Origin: Bacteroidetes bacterium UBA6491
Lineage (GTDB): Bacteria; Bacteroidota; Bacteroidia; NS11-12g; UBA9320
Reading direction: 5' to 3'
Length of the DNA: 6,674 nucleotides
Assembly (NCBI GenBank): GCA_002436505.1
Contig: DJML01000096.1
Location: 1-6,674 of the forward strand
The position numbers and the translations under genes are program-made. Position 1 is the stretch's first letter. Each line of letters begins with the position of its first letter. This document shows positions 1 to 6,104 of the stretch, piece by piece. The notes below the pieces were generated by a model. The model did no database searches and was not told where the DNA came from. It saw nothing but the letters and a program-made list of their open reading frames with translations.

Positions 1-623
1 GCATGATAATCAACGCTGTAAGGGGAATGCTTGTATTGGTGCCACGAAACATGGTTCAGGCAGCAGGGTTTTACAACACCCTTCTGGAAAGTGACGAACC
101 CGCCATTGTGGTTGAGTGTTTGAACGGGTACCGTCTGAAAGAAAAATTACCTGACAATTTAGGCACATTTAAAGTTCCTGTCGGCGTTCCTGAAACGCTT
201 ATTGAAGGAACGGATGTAACTGTTGTAACCTATGGATCGATCACAAGGGTAGCTGAAGAAGCAATAAAGATGCTCGAAGAAGAAGACATCAGCGTGGAAT
301 TGATCGATGTACAATCGTTGCTGCCTTTCGACATTCACCACCTCATCGTGGACTCTATTAAAAAGACCAATAAAGTGGTTTTTCTTGACGAGGATGTTCC
401 CGGTGGCGGTTCTGCGTACATGATGCAACAGGTTTTGGAAGTGCAGGAAGGCTACAAATACCTTGATACTGCACCAAAAACGATCGCATCCAAACCTCAT
501 CGTCCGGCGTACGGAACTGACGGTGACTATTTCTCAAAACCTAATAAAGAGGATATTTTTAAATGCATCTATGATATGATGCACGAATACGACCCGGAAA
601 ATTATCCGGAACTAATGGGTTAA
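1..623 (+). CDS. 2-oxoacid dehydrogenase E1 component, beta (transketolase-like) region, 3' part
   Basis: This is the C-terminal part of the thiamine-diphosphate-dependent E1 component of a pyruvate or branched-chain 2-oxoacid dehydrogenase complex, which decarboxylates the oxoacid and passes the acyl group to E2 lipoate. The frame is open from the window edge. The Met at position 3 is almost certainly internal, because the preserved 'RGM..LVPRNMVQAAGFYNTLL' region lies in the middle of E1 beta chains. After it come the transketolase C-terminal domain ('TVVTYGSITRVAEEAIKMLEEE', then 'IDVQSLLPFDIHHLIVDSIKKT', both split here by family resemblance) and the 'DEDVPGGGSAYMMQQVLE' segment. TAA stops it at 621-623. 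In Bacteroidota this region is often the second half of a fused alpha/beta E1 of about 650-800 residues; whether that holds here cannot be seen. Substrate class is not decided. The gene converges on the lipoprotein gene with only 14 bp between stops and no visible terminator. Confidence 0.9.
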   Translation, partial: MIINAVRGMLVLVPRNMVQAAGFYNTLLESDEPAIVVECLNGYRLKEKLPDNLGTFKVPVGVPETLIEGTDVTVVTYGSITRVAEEAIKMLEEEDISVELIDVQSLLPFDIHHLIVDSIKKTNKVVFLDEDVPGGGSAYMMQQVLEVQEGYKYLDTAPKTIASKPHRPAYGTDGDYFSKPNKEDIFKCIYDMMHEYDPENYPELMG

Positions 624-637
624 TACCCCTGGCTGTT

Positions 638-1882
638 CTATTTGTCAACCAGACCCTTTATCGTCTTCCTCATTTTCAACGACTGCTGATTGAATTTGTC
701 TCCTGTACCCGGTCCATAGAAACCGGTATAAACAGACATTACAGTGTGATCCCGACGCAAATAGATGGTTGTCGGGAATGAATAAATATGCTCCAGACGT
801 GGTAAGCGTTTTATGGCCTCACTTTTTCTGCTATTGCCGGCATAAAGAATTTTCCATTCTATTCCTAAATTTAGCTGATACTGTCGCAACAGATCAATAG
901 CACGCGCAGAATCTGCTGCTTCAAAAGCAAGTGAAACGACCTGAACCCCCATTTTATTTATATCCTTATAAATGCTTTGCAGGTACCTGGTTTCATCAAG
1001 ACAATTAGGGCACCAGCTGCCGATCAACTGAACAATTACCGGATTGGATATGTATGGCGTATCACTTAGCCTGACAGTCTTGCCTTCAAGGTCAGTAAAC
1101 GACAGATCCAATGGCTGCTCCGGGTCATGAACCCCTGTCAGTTCATATGGATCTCTTAGCTCAAATGAATCGTCTCTCCATGCGATCCAATTTGCCTCAT
1201 AGTGGTTGCCGGAATAAAATTTACCATAAATAGTATCGCCATTTTCAGAAAATGCTGAAAAGTGGTAAGCATGTGAACCATCAAAAGTTGAAAGGCTTAA
1301 CCTATTGTTGGAAAAATATCCGGTCAAATACCGGTAGTCGCCGGTTTCGGTAAGGAAAGTTCCAGTAATGTTTGGGGATTCTTCGGCGTTAAACATGCCA
1401 ATTGCGTCCTCCGGCGACTCAGAATCCGGAGAGAAAACAACCCTCCATTTCCCCTTAACATCATATGTATTTAGTTGATTATCAACCTTAAACTTGTCTC
1501 GCGTAGCTTTAAACGGCATTCTATAGTCAGGAGATCGGTAACGATTGAACCAAACCCCAGAAAGCAATGTATCGGTAATTTTAAGATCGATCCAGGAGTC
1601 AAAATAGAGACTTTTGATTCGAACAGAATCATCGGCCAGATAGACCATTTGCTGTGGGATCCTTTCTTCCGAATTTACAAAATACGTGATAAGATCGTTT
1701 TCTGATCTGTCAAAGTGGAGCTCAAAAGAAATGGAAGGTTTTTTGTCAGTATTTAATAACTCTGCATACCAAATACCTTCTAATATATCCTGACCAACAG
1801 ATTCGTCCTGCTTTTGATCCGGTAATTTACATGCCGCCATTAGTATCATGGCCACAACTCCGTAAATGTTCAAAGTTTTCAT
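638..1882 (-). CDS. TlpA-like lipoprotein with C-terminal thioredoxin domain (CPNC)
   Basis: A predicted envelope thiol-disulfide oxidoreductase or thioredoxin-fold sensor of 414 residues. Residues 1-17 form a hydrophobic signal peptide ending in 'ILMAAC', with Cys18 as the likely lipidated residue; Met at -3 makes the lipobox slightly unusual. Residues about 33-250 are beta-rich and look like two tandem barrel-like units, one starting near 'GIWYAEL' (36-42) and one near 'KGKWRVVF' (143-150). The second includes 'GTFLTETGDYRYLTGYF', a pattern I recall from Bacteroidota TlpA proteins. The thioredoxin fold occupies about 255-414, with 'GSWCPNCLDE' (active-site CPNC at 291-294) and 'FPTT' (cis-Pro 370). 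The ATG start is needed to give a signal peptide; the next Met codons would remove it. An intrinsic terminator lies directly before this ATG, so its expression is puzzling. Oxidoreductase fold is well supported; the partner is unknown. Confidence 0.88.
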   Translation of the reverse strand: MKTLNIYGVVAMILMAACKLPDQKQDESVGQDILEGIWYAELLNTDKKPSISFELHFDRSENDLITYFVNSEERIPQQMVYLADDSVRIKSLYFDSWIDLKITDTLLSGVWFNRYRSPDYRMPFKATRDKFKVDNQLNTYDVKGKWRVVFSPDSESPEDAIGMFNAEESPNITGTFLTETGDYRYLTGYFSNNRLSLSTFDGSHAYHFSAFSENGDTIYGKFYSGNHYEANWIAWRDDSFELRDPYELTGVHDPEQPLDLSFTDLEGKTVRLSDTPYISNPVIVQLIGSWCPNCLDETRYLQSIYKDINKMGVQVVSLAFEAADSARAIDLLRQYQLNLGIEWKILYAGNSRKSEAIKRLPRLEHIYSFPTTIYLRRDHTVMSVYTGFYGPGTGDKFNQQSLKMRKTIKGLVDK

Positions 1883-1913
1883 AAAAAAGGACCCAGCGAA
1901 AAATCACCGGGTC
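1883..1913 (-). terminator. Intrinsic terminator after yceI, abutting the lipoprotein ATG
   Basis: Read on the minus strand, the arm GACCCGGTG (1913-1905) pairs with CGCTGGGTC (1898-1890) to give a 9-bp stem with two G-U pairs and a 6-base ATTTTT loop. It is followed by C and then six T (1888-1883). The stop of the yceI-like gene is 50 bp upstream, so this should end the marR-yceI transcript. The T-run ends exactly at the ATG of the next gene, leaving no space for a separate ribosome binding site. Confidence 0.8.
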
Positions 1914-1922
1914 ACTTAAAGT

Positions 1923-1953
1923 AAAACGCTAATATTTATAGGTCATTTATCAA
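1923..1953 (-). promoter_or_regulatory. Weak candidate promoter for the lipoprotein gene
   Basis: On the minus strand, TTG at 1953-1951 is followed after 19 bases by TAGCGTTTT (1931-1923), resembling the Bacteroidota TTG-N17-23-TAnnTTTG pattern but with one extra base and no final G. Transcription from here would put the terminator hairpin into the leader of the lipoprotein mRNA. The match is imperfect and the site is offered only as a candidate. Confidence 0.25.
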
Positions 1954-1963
1954 GTTTCAGAAC

Positions 1964-2560
1964 TTATGATTTGGAGCGAACCCCAACAATTTTAACATTA
2001 AGATCAAATTCGTCATTAATAAAAGCGTCGCCAAGGCTTGAACGATAATCGATACCATATTTAGTTCGGTCCACTTTTATTTCAGCTGTGTATATAATAA
2101 CATCCTTGGTATGAGCGCTGATCTTTGCTTTAAATTTTACCTCATTGGTCTTGCCAACTATGCTGAGGTCACCGACAACGTTTAACGTTTGATCATCGAG
2201 CACTGTACTTTCTTTAATAACAAGTTTAGCCTGAGGGAATTCACCTGTATTGAAAAAGTCTTTGCTATGCAGGTGTTTGTGAAGCTTTGGGCTTTCAGTA
2301 TCAGAAACCAGAATGCTGGTCATATCCACCACAAACATTCCCGATTCAATCTTTACTCCGGATAAATTCAATTCTCCTGAAAGCAGATCTACTGTTCCCT
2401 GGTGCTCCCCTCCTGTTTTATACGCTTTCCATTGAACGGATGACTTATCAGTCCTTATTGTGAAGTTGTCATCCTCTGCGGCCATTCTAAAGCCCATCAG
2501 GCCGACGGTAGAGATCATTAAAGCAACAACAACATTCCTTACACTTTTGATATTATTCAT
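1964..2560 (-). CDS. YceI-family exported lipocalin-like protein
   Basis: A 198-residue member of the YceI family, small beta-barrel proteins of the periplasm. A Thermus homologue binds polyisoprenoid lipid in its barrel, and others respond to envelope, acid or osmotic stress. The N-terminus has a hydrophobic stretch (about 9-24) and 'MAAED' (26-30), consistent with a signal peptide cleaved near residue 28; there is no lipobox. Family landmarks are present in order: 'VQWKAYKTGG' (42-51), 'VVDMTSI' (77-83), 'LHKHLHSKDFFNTGEFPQA' (93-111), 'GDLSIVGKTNEV' (130-141), and 'VDRTKYGIDYRSS' (163-175) with 'INDEFDLNV' (181-189). Length and layout are normal for the family. The ATG overlaps the end of marR by 8 bp, so translation is probably coupled. 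Exact ligand and role here are unknown. The call to family is firm. Confidence 0.93.
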   Translation of the reverse strand: MNNIKSVRNVVVALMISTVGLMGFRMAAEDDNFTIRTDKSSVQWKAYKTGGEHQGTVDLLSGELNLSGVKIESGMFVVDMTSILVSDTESPKLHKHLHSKDFFNTGEFPQAKLVIKESTVLDDQTLNVVGDLSIVGKTNEVKFKAKISAHTKDVIIYTAEIKVDRTKYGIDYRSSLGDAFINDEFDLNVKIVGVRSKS

Positions 2561-3008
2561 CTGTTCTCAATTTATCTAATAACTTGTTTAACATAATTGC
2601 CTCGTCAATGTTCAGTATATGGAAGTTTTTATCGAATTCTGACAATTCTTGATCCAGCGCTGACAAAACTTCACTGCCTTTTTCAGTCAGAGACACATCT
2701 ACCTGTCTTTTATCCCGCTCGCATTTCTCACGCATCACTAACTCCTTCTTGTGCAATTTATCTACCAGTCGAGAAGCATTAGACATTTTATCGATCATGC
2801 GTTCACCTATTGCATTGATTGACACAGGGTTAGGTGTGTTCCCTCTGACAATACGTAATACATTGAACTGTTGCATTGTGAGGTCATACGGTTTCAGATA
2901 TCTGGACAGAATCTGTGTGATATAGCTATTTGTGTATGCTATATTCACCGTAAGTTTCTGATATTCACTTGTGAATTTATTCTGTTTTATTGCTTTTTCA
3001 ATTCGCAC
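2553..3008 (-). CDS. MarR-family transcriptional regulator
   Basis: A 151-residue winged-helix regulator of the MarR family; such proteins bind DNA as dimers and are usually released by small ligands or oxidation. The helix-turn-helix core is at about 43-90 ('LTMQQFNVLRIVRG', 'MIDKMSNASRLVDKLHKK'), followed by the wing with 'RDKRQVDVSLTEKG' (98-111). The N-terminal 'MRIEKAIKQNKF' matches a common Bacteroidota MarR type, which supports this start although the codon is GTG (3008-3006); an in-frame TGA lies two codons upstream and no ATG is available nearby. A consensus promoter ends only five bases before the GTG, so the mRNA may be leaderless. There are two cysteine-poor helices and a single Cys (Cys96) at the wing, so ligand- or oxidation-sensing cannot be told apart. 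It overlaps the yceI-like gene and probably regulates itself and that gene, and perhaps the divergent operon. Confidence 0.92.
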   Translation of the reverse strand: MRIEKAIKQNKFTSEYQKLTVNIAYTNSYITQILSRYLKPYDLTMQQFNVLRIVRGNTPNPVSINAIGERMIDKMSNASRLVDKLHKKELVMREKCERDKRQVDVSLTEKGSEVLSALDQELSEFDKNFHILNIDEAIMLNKLLDKLRTDE

Positions 3009-3012
3009 GGGT

Positions 3013-3043
3013 CAAAATTATTCTGTTGTTATATTTCATACAA
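3013..3043 (-). promoter_or_regulatory. Consensus Bacteroidota promoter for marR-yceI
   Basis: On the minus strand, TTG (3043-3041), a 20-base spacer and TAATTTTG (3020-3013) match the TTG-N17-23-TAnnTTTG promoter known from Flavobacterium and relatives. With the usual distance from the -7 element, transcription would start within a few bases of the GTG start codon at 3008, giving an mRNA with almost no 5' leader. Confidence 0.65.
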
Positions 3044-3044
3044 C
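3025..3044. promoter_or_regulatory. Inverted repeat GTTGT-N10-ACAAC over the marR promoter, possible operator
   Basis: GTTGT at 3025-3029 faces ACAAC at 3040-3044. The site covers the -33 element and most of the spacer of the marR promoter, and its 20-bp length suits a MarR dimer, so autorepression is plausible. The arms are only 5 bp and the inner bases do not match, so this is an inference. Confidence 0.35.
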
Positions 3045-3053
3045 CATAATAAT

Positions 3054-3078
3054 TTAAATAAGTTCAGCAACTATTTAA
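3054..3078. repeat. 10-bp inverted repeat with one bulged base, mid-spacer
   Basis: TTAAATA (3054-3060), a bulged A (3061) and GTT (3062-3064) pair with AACTATTTAA (3069-3078) around the loop CAGC. It sits about 50-70 bp upstream of the expected marR start and 55-80 bp upstream of the tlpA-like gene. It may be a regulator site or a transcript hairpin. Confidence 0.4.
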
Positions 3079-3080
3079 GC

Positions 3081-3111
3081 ATGTTGTTGTTATTTGGAAT
3101 GTGAACAACAT
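3081..3111. repeat. 8-bp perfect inverted repeat ATGTTGTT / AACAACAT upstream of the tlpA-like gene
   Basis: ATGTTGTT (3081-3088) and AACAACAT (3104-3111) are exact complements separated by 15 bases. The arms contain the same GTTGT / ACAAC core as the site at 3025-3044, and GTTGTTAT occurs at both places 61 bp apart. It lies 22-52 bp before the start of the + strand operon, so it is a candidate operator for it. Confidence 0.4.
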
Positions 3112-3132
3112 TAACATGAGTAAATCATTTCG

Positions 3133-3693
3133 ATGCGAAAATTTCTGACACCTGGCAACATATTTTACGGTATTCTTATTGTATTACTTCTGATCCCGAC
3201 GACCAGAGTTTTAATCCAGTCAAGGATCTTGCGACTTGTGCTTACGTCTCCTGGGATTGAGGAATCAGGCGAAAATCTGAACAGCCGTAAAATACTTTTA
3301 TATAACATGAATGACCAACAAGAACACCTTGAAATAGGAAATGGAAAACCTGTTTTGATAAATCTTTGGGCAACCTGGTGCGGACCATGTGTTGCAGAAA
3401 TGCCTTCTCTTAATAAATTGCATGAAAAATATAAGGGCAAAGTTGATTTTGCTTTAATTTCATCAGAAGAAAATGATGTTCTGAAGAATTTTATTAAAAA
3501 AAACGAATACACTTTTCCAATTTACCACCTGGGTCAGGCATTGCCTGTAGCATTGGAGAGCAATCAGCTGCCGACAACCTATATTATCGGATCGGACGGA
3601 AAAATATTAATGTCAGAAACAGGAGCTAAAAACTGGAACAGCAGCGCCGTTCATGAAGTGCTGAATAAGGAGTTAGGTTATACAAATAAATGA
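3133..3693 (+). CDS. Membrane-anchored TlpA/ResA-like thioredoxin protein (WCGPC)
   Basis: A 186-residue thiol-disulfide oxidoreductase, probably held in the cytoplasmic membrane by one N-terminal helix (about 9-28, 'NIFYGILIVLLLIP...') with the thioredoxin domain outside. The domain shows 'PVLINLWATWCGPCVAEMP' with active-site WCGPC at 82-86, followed by 'LNKLHEKYKGKVDFALIS' and the 'LPTTYIIGSDGKI' strand-turn with cis-Pro147. These are the marks of TlpA/ResA proteins, which reduce disulfides in exported proteins such as apocytochromes. Length is typical. The ATG follows an in-frame TAA by 9 bases, so it is the first usable start; no Shine-Dalgarno is visible. Its stop overlaps the start of the metallophosphoesterase gene as ATGA, so the two are one translational unit. 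It differs in active site and anchoring from the lipoprotein at 638-1882. The electron donor and substrate are not visible. Confidence 0.9.
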   Translation: MRKFLTPGNIFYGILIVLLLIPTTRVLIQSRILRLVLTSPGIEESGENLNSRKILLYNMNDQQEHLEIGNGKPVLINLWATWCGPCVAEMPSLNKLHEKYKGKVDFALISSEENDVLKNFIKKNEYTFPIYHLGQALPVALESNQLPTTYIIGSDGKILMSETGAKNWNSSAVHEVLNKELGYTNK

Positions 3694-4928
3694 GAATGAC
3701 CCCGATTATACTGACGTTCCTTATTCTAATCATAATTGACCTTTATGTATTCTACGGAATAAGGTCGGCATACCTGACTGGTTCTCCTCAATTAACTGTC
3801 TTTACCTGGGCTTTCTGGTTGGTTTCAATAACCCTTTACGGCTCAATCTTTTGGACACTAATGGTAGGCGGACACCACGTGGGCAATGGCATTCATCGTG
3901 CAATTATTGCAACCGCATTCATTCTGTTGGTGGGGAAGCTGTTCTTTTCAGTGTTCCTTCTAATTGACGACGTGGGAAGGATCGCACGTTATGGTGTTTC
4001 GCTGTTCGATACTTCATCGCCTACTACAGGAAAGGGAATTTCACGGTATCGATTCATTGTAAACGGAGGATTGCTTGCAGGCACAGGAATAGTATCCGCG
4101 TTATCGTACGGCATTATCAAAGGCGCACATGATTATCGGGTAATACGACAAAAGATCAAACTTCCACACCTCCCTGACGCATTTGAAGGTTTGAAGCTTT
4201 TGCAGATATCGGATATCCACAGCGGCAGTTTCTGGAACAAAAGGTCTGTTAAAAGGGGCATTCAGATGGTGAAAGACCAACACGCGGACATCATCTTCTT
4301 CACTGGAGACCTGGTCAACAACCTGGCAAGTGAAATGGATGATTACAAGGAGTTGTTCAAAGAAATAAATGCACCACTCGGTATTTATTCTGTTCTCGGA
4401 AATCATGACTACGCAGAGTATCTGCCAGACCTTTCAAAAGAAGAAAGGGATCAAAATTTAGTGGACCTTATTAAAACGCACCAATACATGGGTTGGGACA
4501 TCCTCATGAATGAGCACCGGATTCTTGAAAAAAACGGAGAGAAGATAGGTATAATCGGTATTGAGAACTGGAGTGCGCACTCAAATTTCCCCAGGCATGG
4601 AAAACTCAGTAAGGCATACGAAGGCACCGGGGATCTTCCGGTCAAATTATTATTGTCCCATGACCCAAGCCACTGGAAAGCTGAGGTTTTAAAAGATTTC
4701 CCTGATATCGATGTGACTTTTTCAGGGCATACCCACGGCATGCAAATTGGCATTGAAACCGGCGGTTTCAAATGGAGTCCGGTTAAGTATCTTTACCCTG
4801 AATGGGCTGGTCTTTACCAGGAGAACAACCAGTATCTCTATGTAAACAGAGGTTTTGGCTACCTTGGATATCCAGGTCGGCTAGGGATCAGGCCTGAAAT
4901 TACTGTTTTTGAGTTTTCTAAAGGGTGA
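3690..4928 (+). CDS. Integral-membrane calcineurin-like metallophosphoesterase
   Basis: A 412-residue protein with an N-terminal membrane part and a C-terminal metallophosphoesterase domain. Hydrophobic segments lie at about 5-23, 37-57, 69-93 and 123-143. The catalytic domain (about 165-410) carries all dinuclear-metal motifs in order: 'SDIH' (174-177), 'GDLVNN' (206-211), 'GNHD' (237-240), 'SHDP' (323-326) and 'GHTHG' (346-350). This layout resembles the YkuE/YaeI group of phosphodiesterases; some distant relatives act on lipid A precursors (LpxG), but nothing here fixes a substrate, so nucleotide or lipid pyrophosphate targets are only possibilities. The even number of segments suggests the catalytic domain is on the same side as the N-terminus; which side is not certain. 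The start overlaps the upstream thioredoxin-like gene by 4 bp (ATGA). A second Met at codon 3 is possible. It ends 44 bp from the converging glycosyltransferase gene, with no clear terminator. Confidence 0.9.
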   Translation: MRMTPIILTFLILIIIDLYVFYGIRSAYLTGSPQLTVFTWAFWLVSITLYGSIFWTLMVGGHHVGNGIHRAIIATAFILLVGKLFFSVFLLIDDVGRIARYGVSLFDTSSPTTGKGISRYRFIVNGGLLAGTGIVSALSYGIIKGAHDYRVIRQKIKLPHLPDAFEGLKLLQISDIHSGSFWNKRSVKRGIQMVKDQHADIIFFTGDLVNNLASEMDDYKELFKEINAPLGIYSVLGNHDYAEYLPDLSKEERDQNLVDLIKTHQYMGWDILMNEHRILEKNGEKIGIIGIENWSAHSNFPRHGKLSKAYEGTGDLPVKLLLSHDPSHWKAEVLKDFPDIDVTFSGHTHGMQIGIETGGFKWSPVKYLYPEWAGLYQENNQYLYVNRGFGYLGYPGRLGIRPEITVFEFSKG

Positions 4929-4972
4929 CACATTCACAGGATGGTTTCATCTTGCTGTAAATCTTGCATCGA

Positions 4973-5983
4973 TTAACAAAACCACCAGTAATTATTCCCA
5001 ACTTTCAGCTTCCACTCGTCAAGGATACTTTGAATACTTTGTTGGTCCTGTGGCGACGAGATCGCAATAATGATTTTGTGGTGAGGTTTGAAAACGTAAT
5101 CCTTCTGTGCTTTTAATCTGACCCCATAAATATCCAAGCCCAGTTTGCGCTTGTTATTGCTGATCCACTGAAAAGGAAATTGTTCAGAAACAAGCCTTTT
5201 TGCTACCTCCTTAGCCTTTTTACCGGCGCCCCAGAGTACGATATTGGACCCATCGTCACATTCGTTGTCAATAAAATAAGGTAACTTAAGGTCAATAAAG
5301 AAATTGTCACTGTATCGATGATCGTTCCGTGTTACTCTTCGGTTGTGATCTCTCCAGTAATGTATAACCTTCTTAACTGATCGGACTTTTAACCCTGCCT
5401 GATGAAACCTGAGGTTAAGGTCATAATCTTCCGGATATCGTTCTGAATTAAATGCTCCAGCTTTTATTAGATCTTCTCTACAAACCATCCAGCACGGGGA
5501 TGGGATCGTACATTCTTTATAAACATGTGAGAAACATGCTTCATCCCTTATCACATTGTTGATCCACTTCTCATACCTGGCATAGCCTCCTTGCAAACCA
5601 TCTGCTTCGTCAGAGAAATATTTTACCATCCCTGTAGCAATTGTTCCTTCAGACGAAACGAGACCTGCCAGTTCCATCAGGTTGTCAGGCGTTTTATAAT
5701 CATCAGCATCCATCCTTGTGATCAGATCACCCCGGGATTCCTTAAAACCATTGCTCAACGCCTTTATCACACCCTTTTCCGGGTTCAGCAAATACTTTAT
5801 CCTGCCGTCCTTCTTCTGCATTTCTCTGACGATCTCCGGGCTGCCATCAGTGCTTTGATCGTCGATGGCAATAAGCTCCCAATTCGTATAACTCTGCCCC
5901 TGAATTGATCTCAGGCACTGACGAATGTAATTTTCCTCATTGTAAAAAGGTAACAGTATTGAAATCAATCGGGTATCTGACAT
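4973..5983 (-). CDS. Family 2 glycosyltransferase with C-terminal Rossmann-like domain
   Basis: A 336-residue protein expected to transfer a sugar from a nucleotide-sugar donor in the cytoplasm, for a surface polysaccharide or glycan. The GT-A domain occupies about 5-235: 'ISILLPFYNEENYIRQCL' opens it, 'IDDQSTDGS' (40-48) binds the nucleotide, 'MDADD' (91-95) is the metal-binding DxD region, and 'YPEDYDLNLRF' (183-193) holds the likely catalytic acid. No membrane helix is seen. Beyond the usual end of the domain, residues about 245-336 form a separate unit beginning 'NIVLWGAGKKAKEVAKRL' (247-264), a strand and glycine-rich turn as in nucleotide-binding Rossmann folds, and ending in 'YWWFC'. 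The ATG is preceded in frame by TGA 21 bases upstream, with no other start between. It stands alone rather than in a visible polysaccharide cluster. Donor and acceptor cannot be assigned. Confidence 0.88.
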   Translation of the reverse strand: MSDTRLISILLPFYNEENYIRQCLRSIQGQSYTNWELIAIDDQSTDGSPEIVREMQKKDGRIKYLLNPEKGVIKALSNGFKESRGDLITRMDADDYKTPDNLMELAGLVSSEGTIATGMVKYFSDEADGLQGGYARYEKWINNVIRDEACFSHVYKECTIPSPCWMVCREDLIKAGAFNSERYPEDYDLNLRFHQAGLKVRSVKKVIHYWRDHNRRVTRNDHRYSDNFFIDLKLPYFIDNECDDGSNIVLWGAGKKAKEVAKRLVSEQFPFQWISNNKRKLGLDIYGVRLKAQKDYVFKPHHKIIIAISSPQDQQSIQSILDEWKLKVGNNYWWFC

Positions 5984-6068
5984 TGGACTAACTGATATTG
6001 GTCACTTATTGCTCTAATGGGTTAAAAAATGGTAAAAATAATTTATCTTCGTCAGTAAGAAGGGCTGC

Positions 6069-6104
6069 ATGAAGTTTGAAAAATTCAACACTTTATAATA
6101 TACC
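6069..6104 (+). promoter_or_regulatory. Possible promoter zone for the + strand RNA candidate
   Basis: TTTG at 6075-6078 is followed 20 bases later by TA-rich sequence, and TATAAT stands at 6094-6099. Neither the Bacteroidota TAnnTTTG element nor a correctly spaced -35 is present, so this is weak. It is placed just before the 5' arm of the closing helix at 6105. Confidence 0.2.

Noticed and set aside
159..500. Long antisense open frame across the E1 gene, and similar frames at 1475-1705, 2597-2782, 2871-3104, 3165-3512, 4101-4406, 4451-4771 and 5591-5908.
   Set aside because: All lie opposite clear genes, have low-complexity or cysteine- and phenylalanine-rich translations, and match no family.
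3116..3148. Ten-codon ORF overlapping the start of the tlpA-like gene, as an upstream regulatory ORF.
   Set aside because: No ribosome binding signal and a length expected by chance.
4938..4953. Hairpin GATG-GTTT-CATC as a shared terminator between the phosphoesterase and glycosyltransferase genes.
   Set aside because: Stem is short and AT-rich with no T-run on either strand.
6069..6098. Nine-codon + strand ORF (MKFEKFNTL) preceded by AGAAGGG, as a leader peptide for the structured RNA.
   Set aside because: Very short, AT-rich and likely by chance; Shine-Dalgarno use is rare in this group, and there is no downstream + strand gene for it to regulate.
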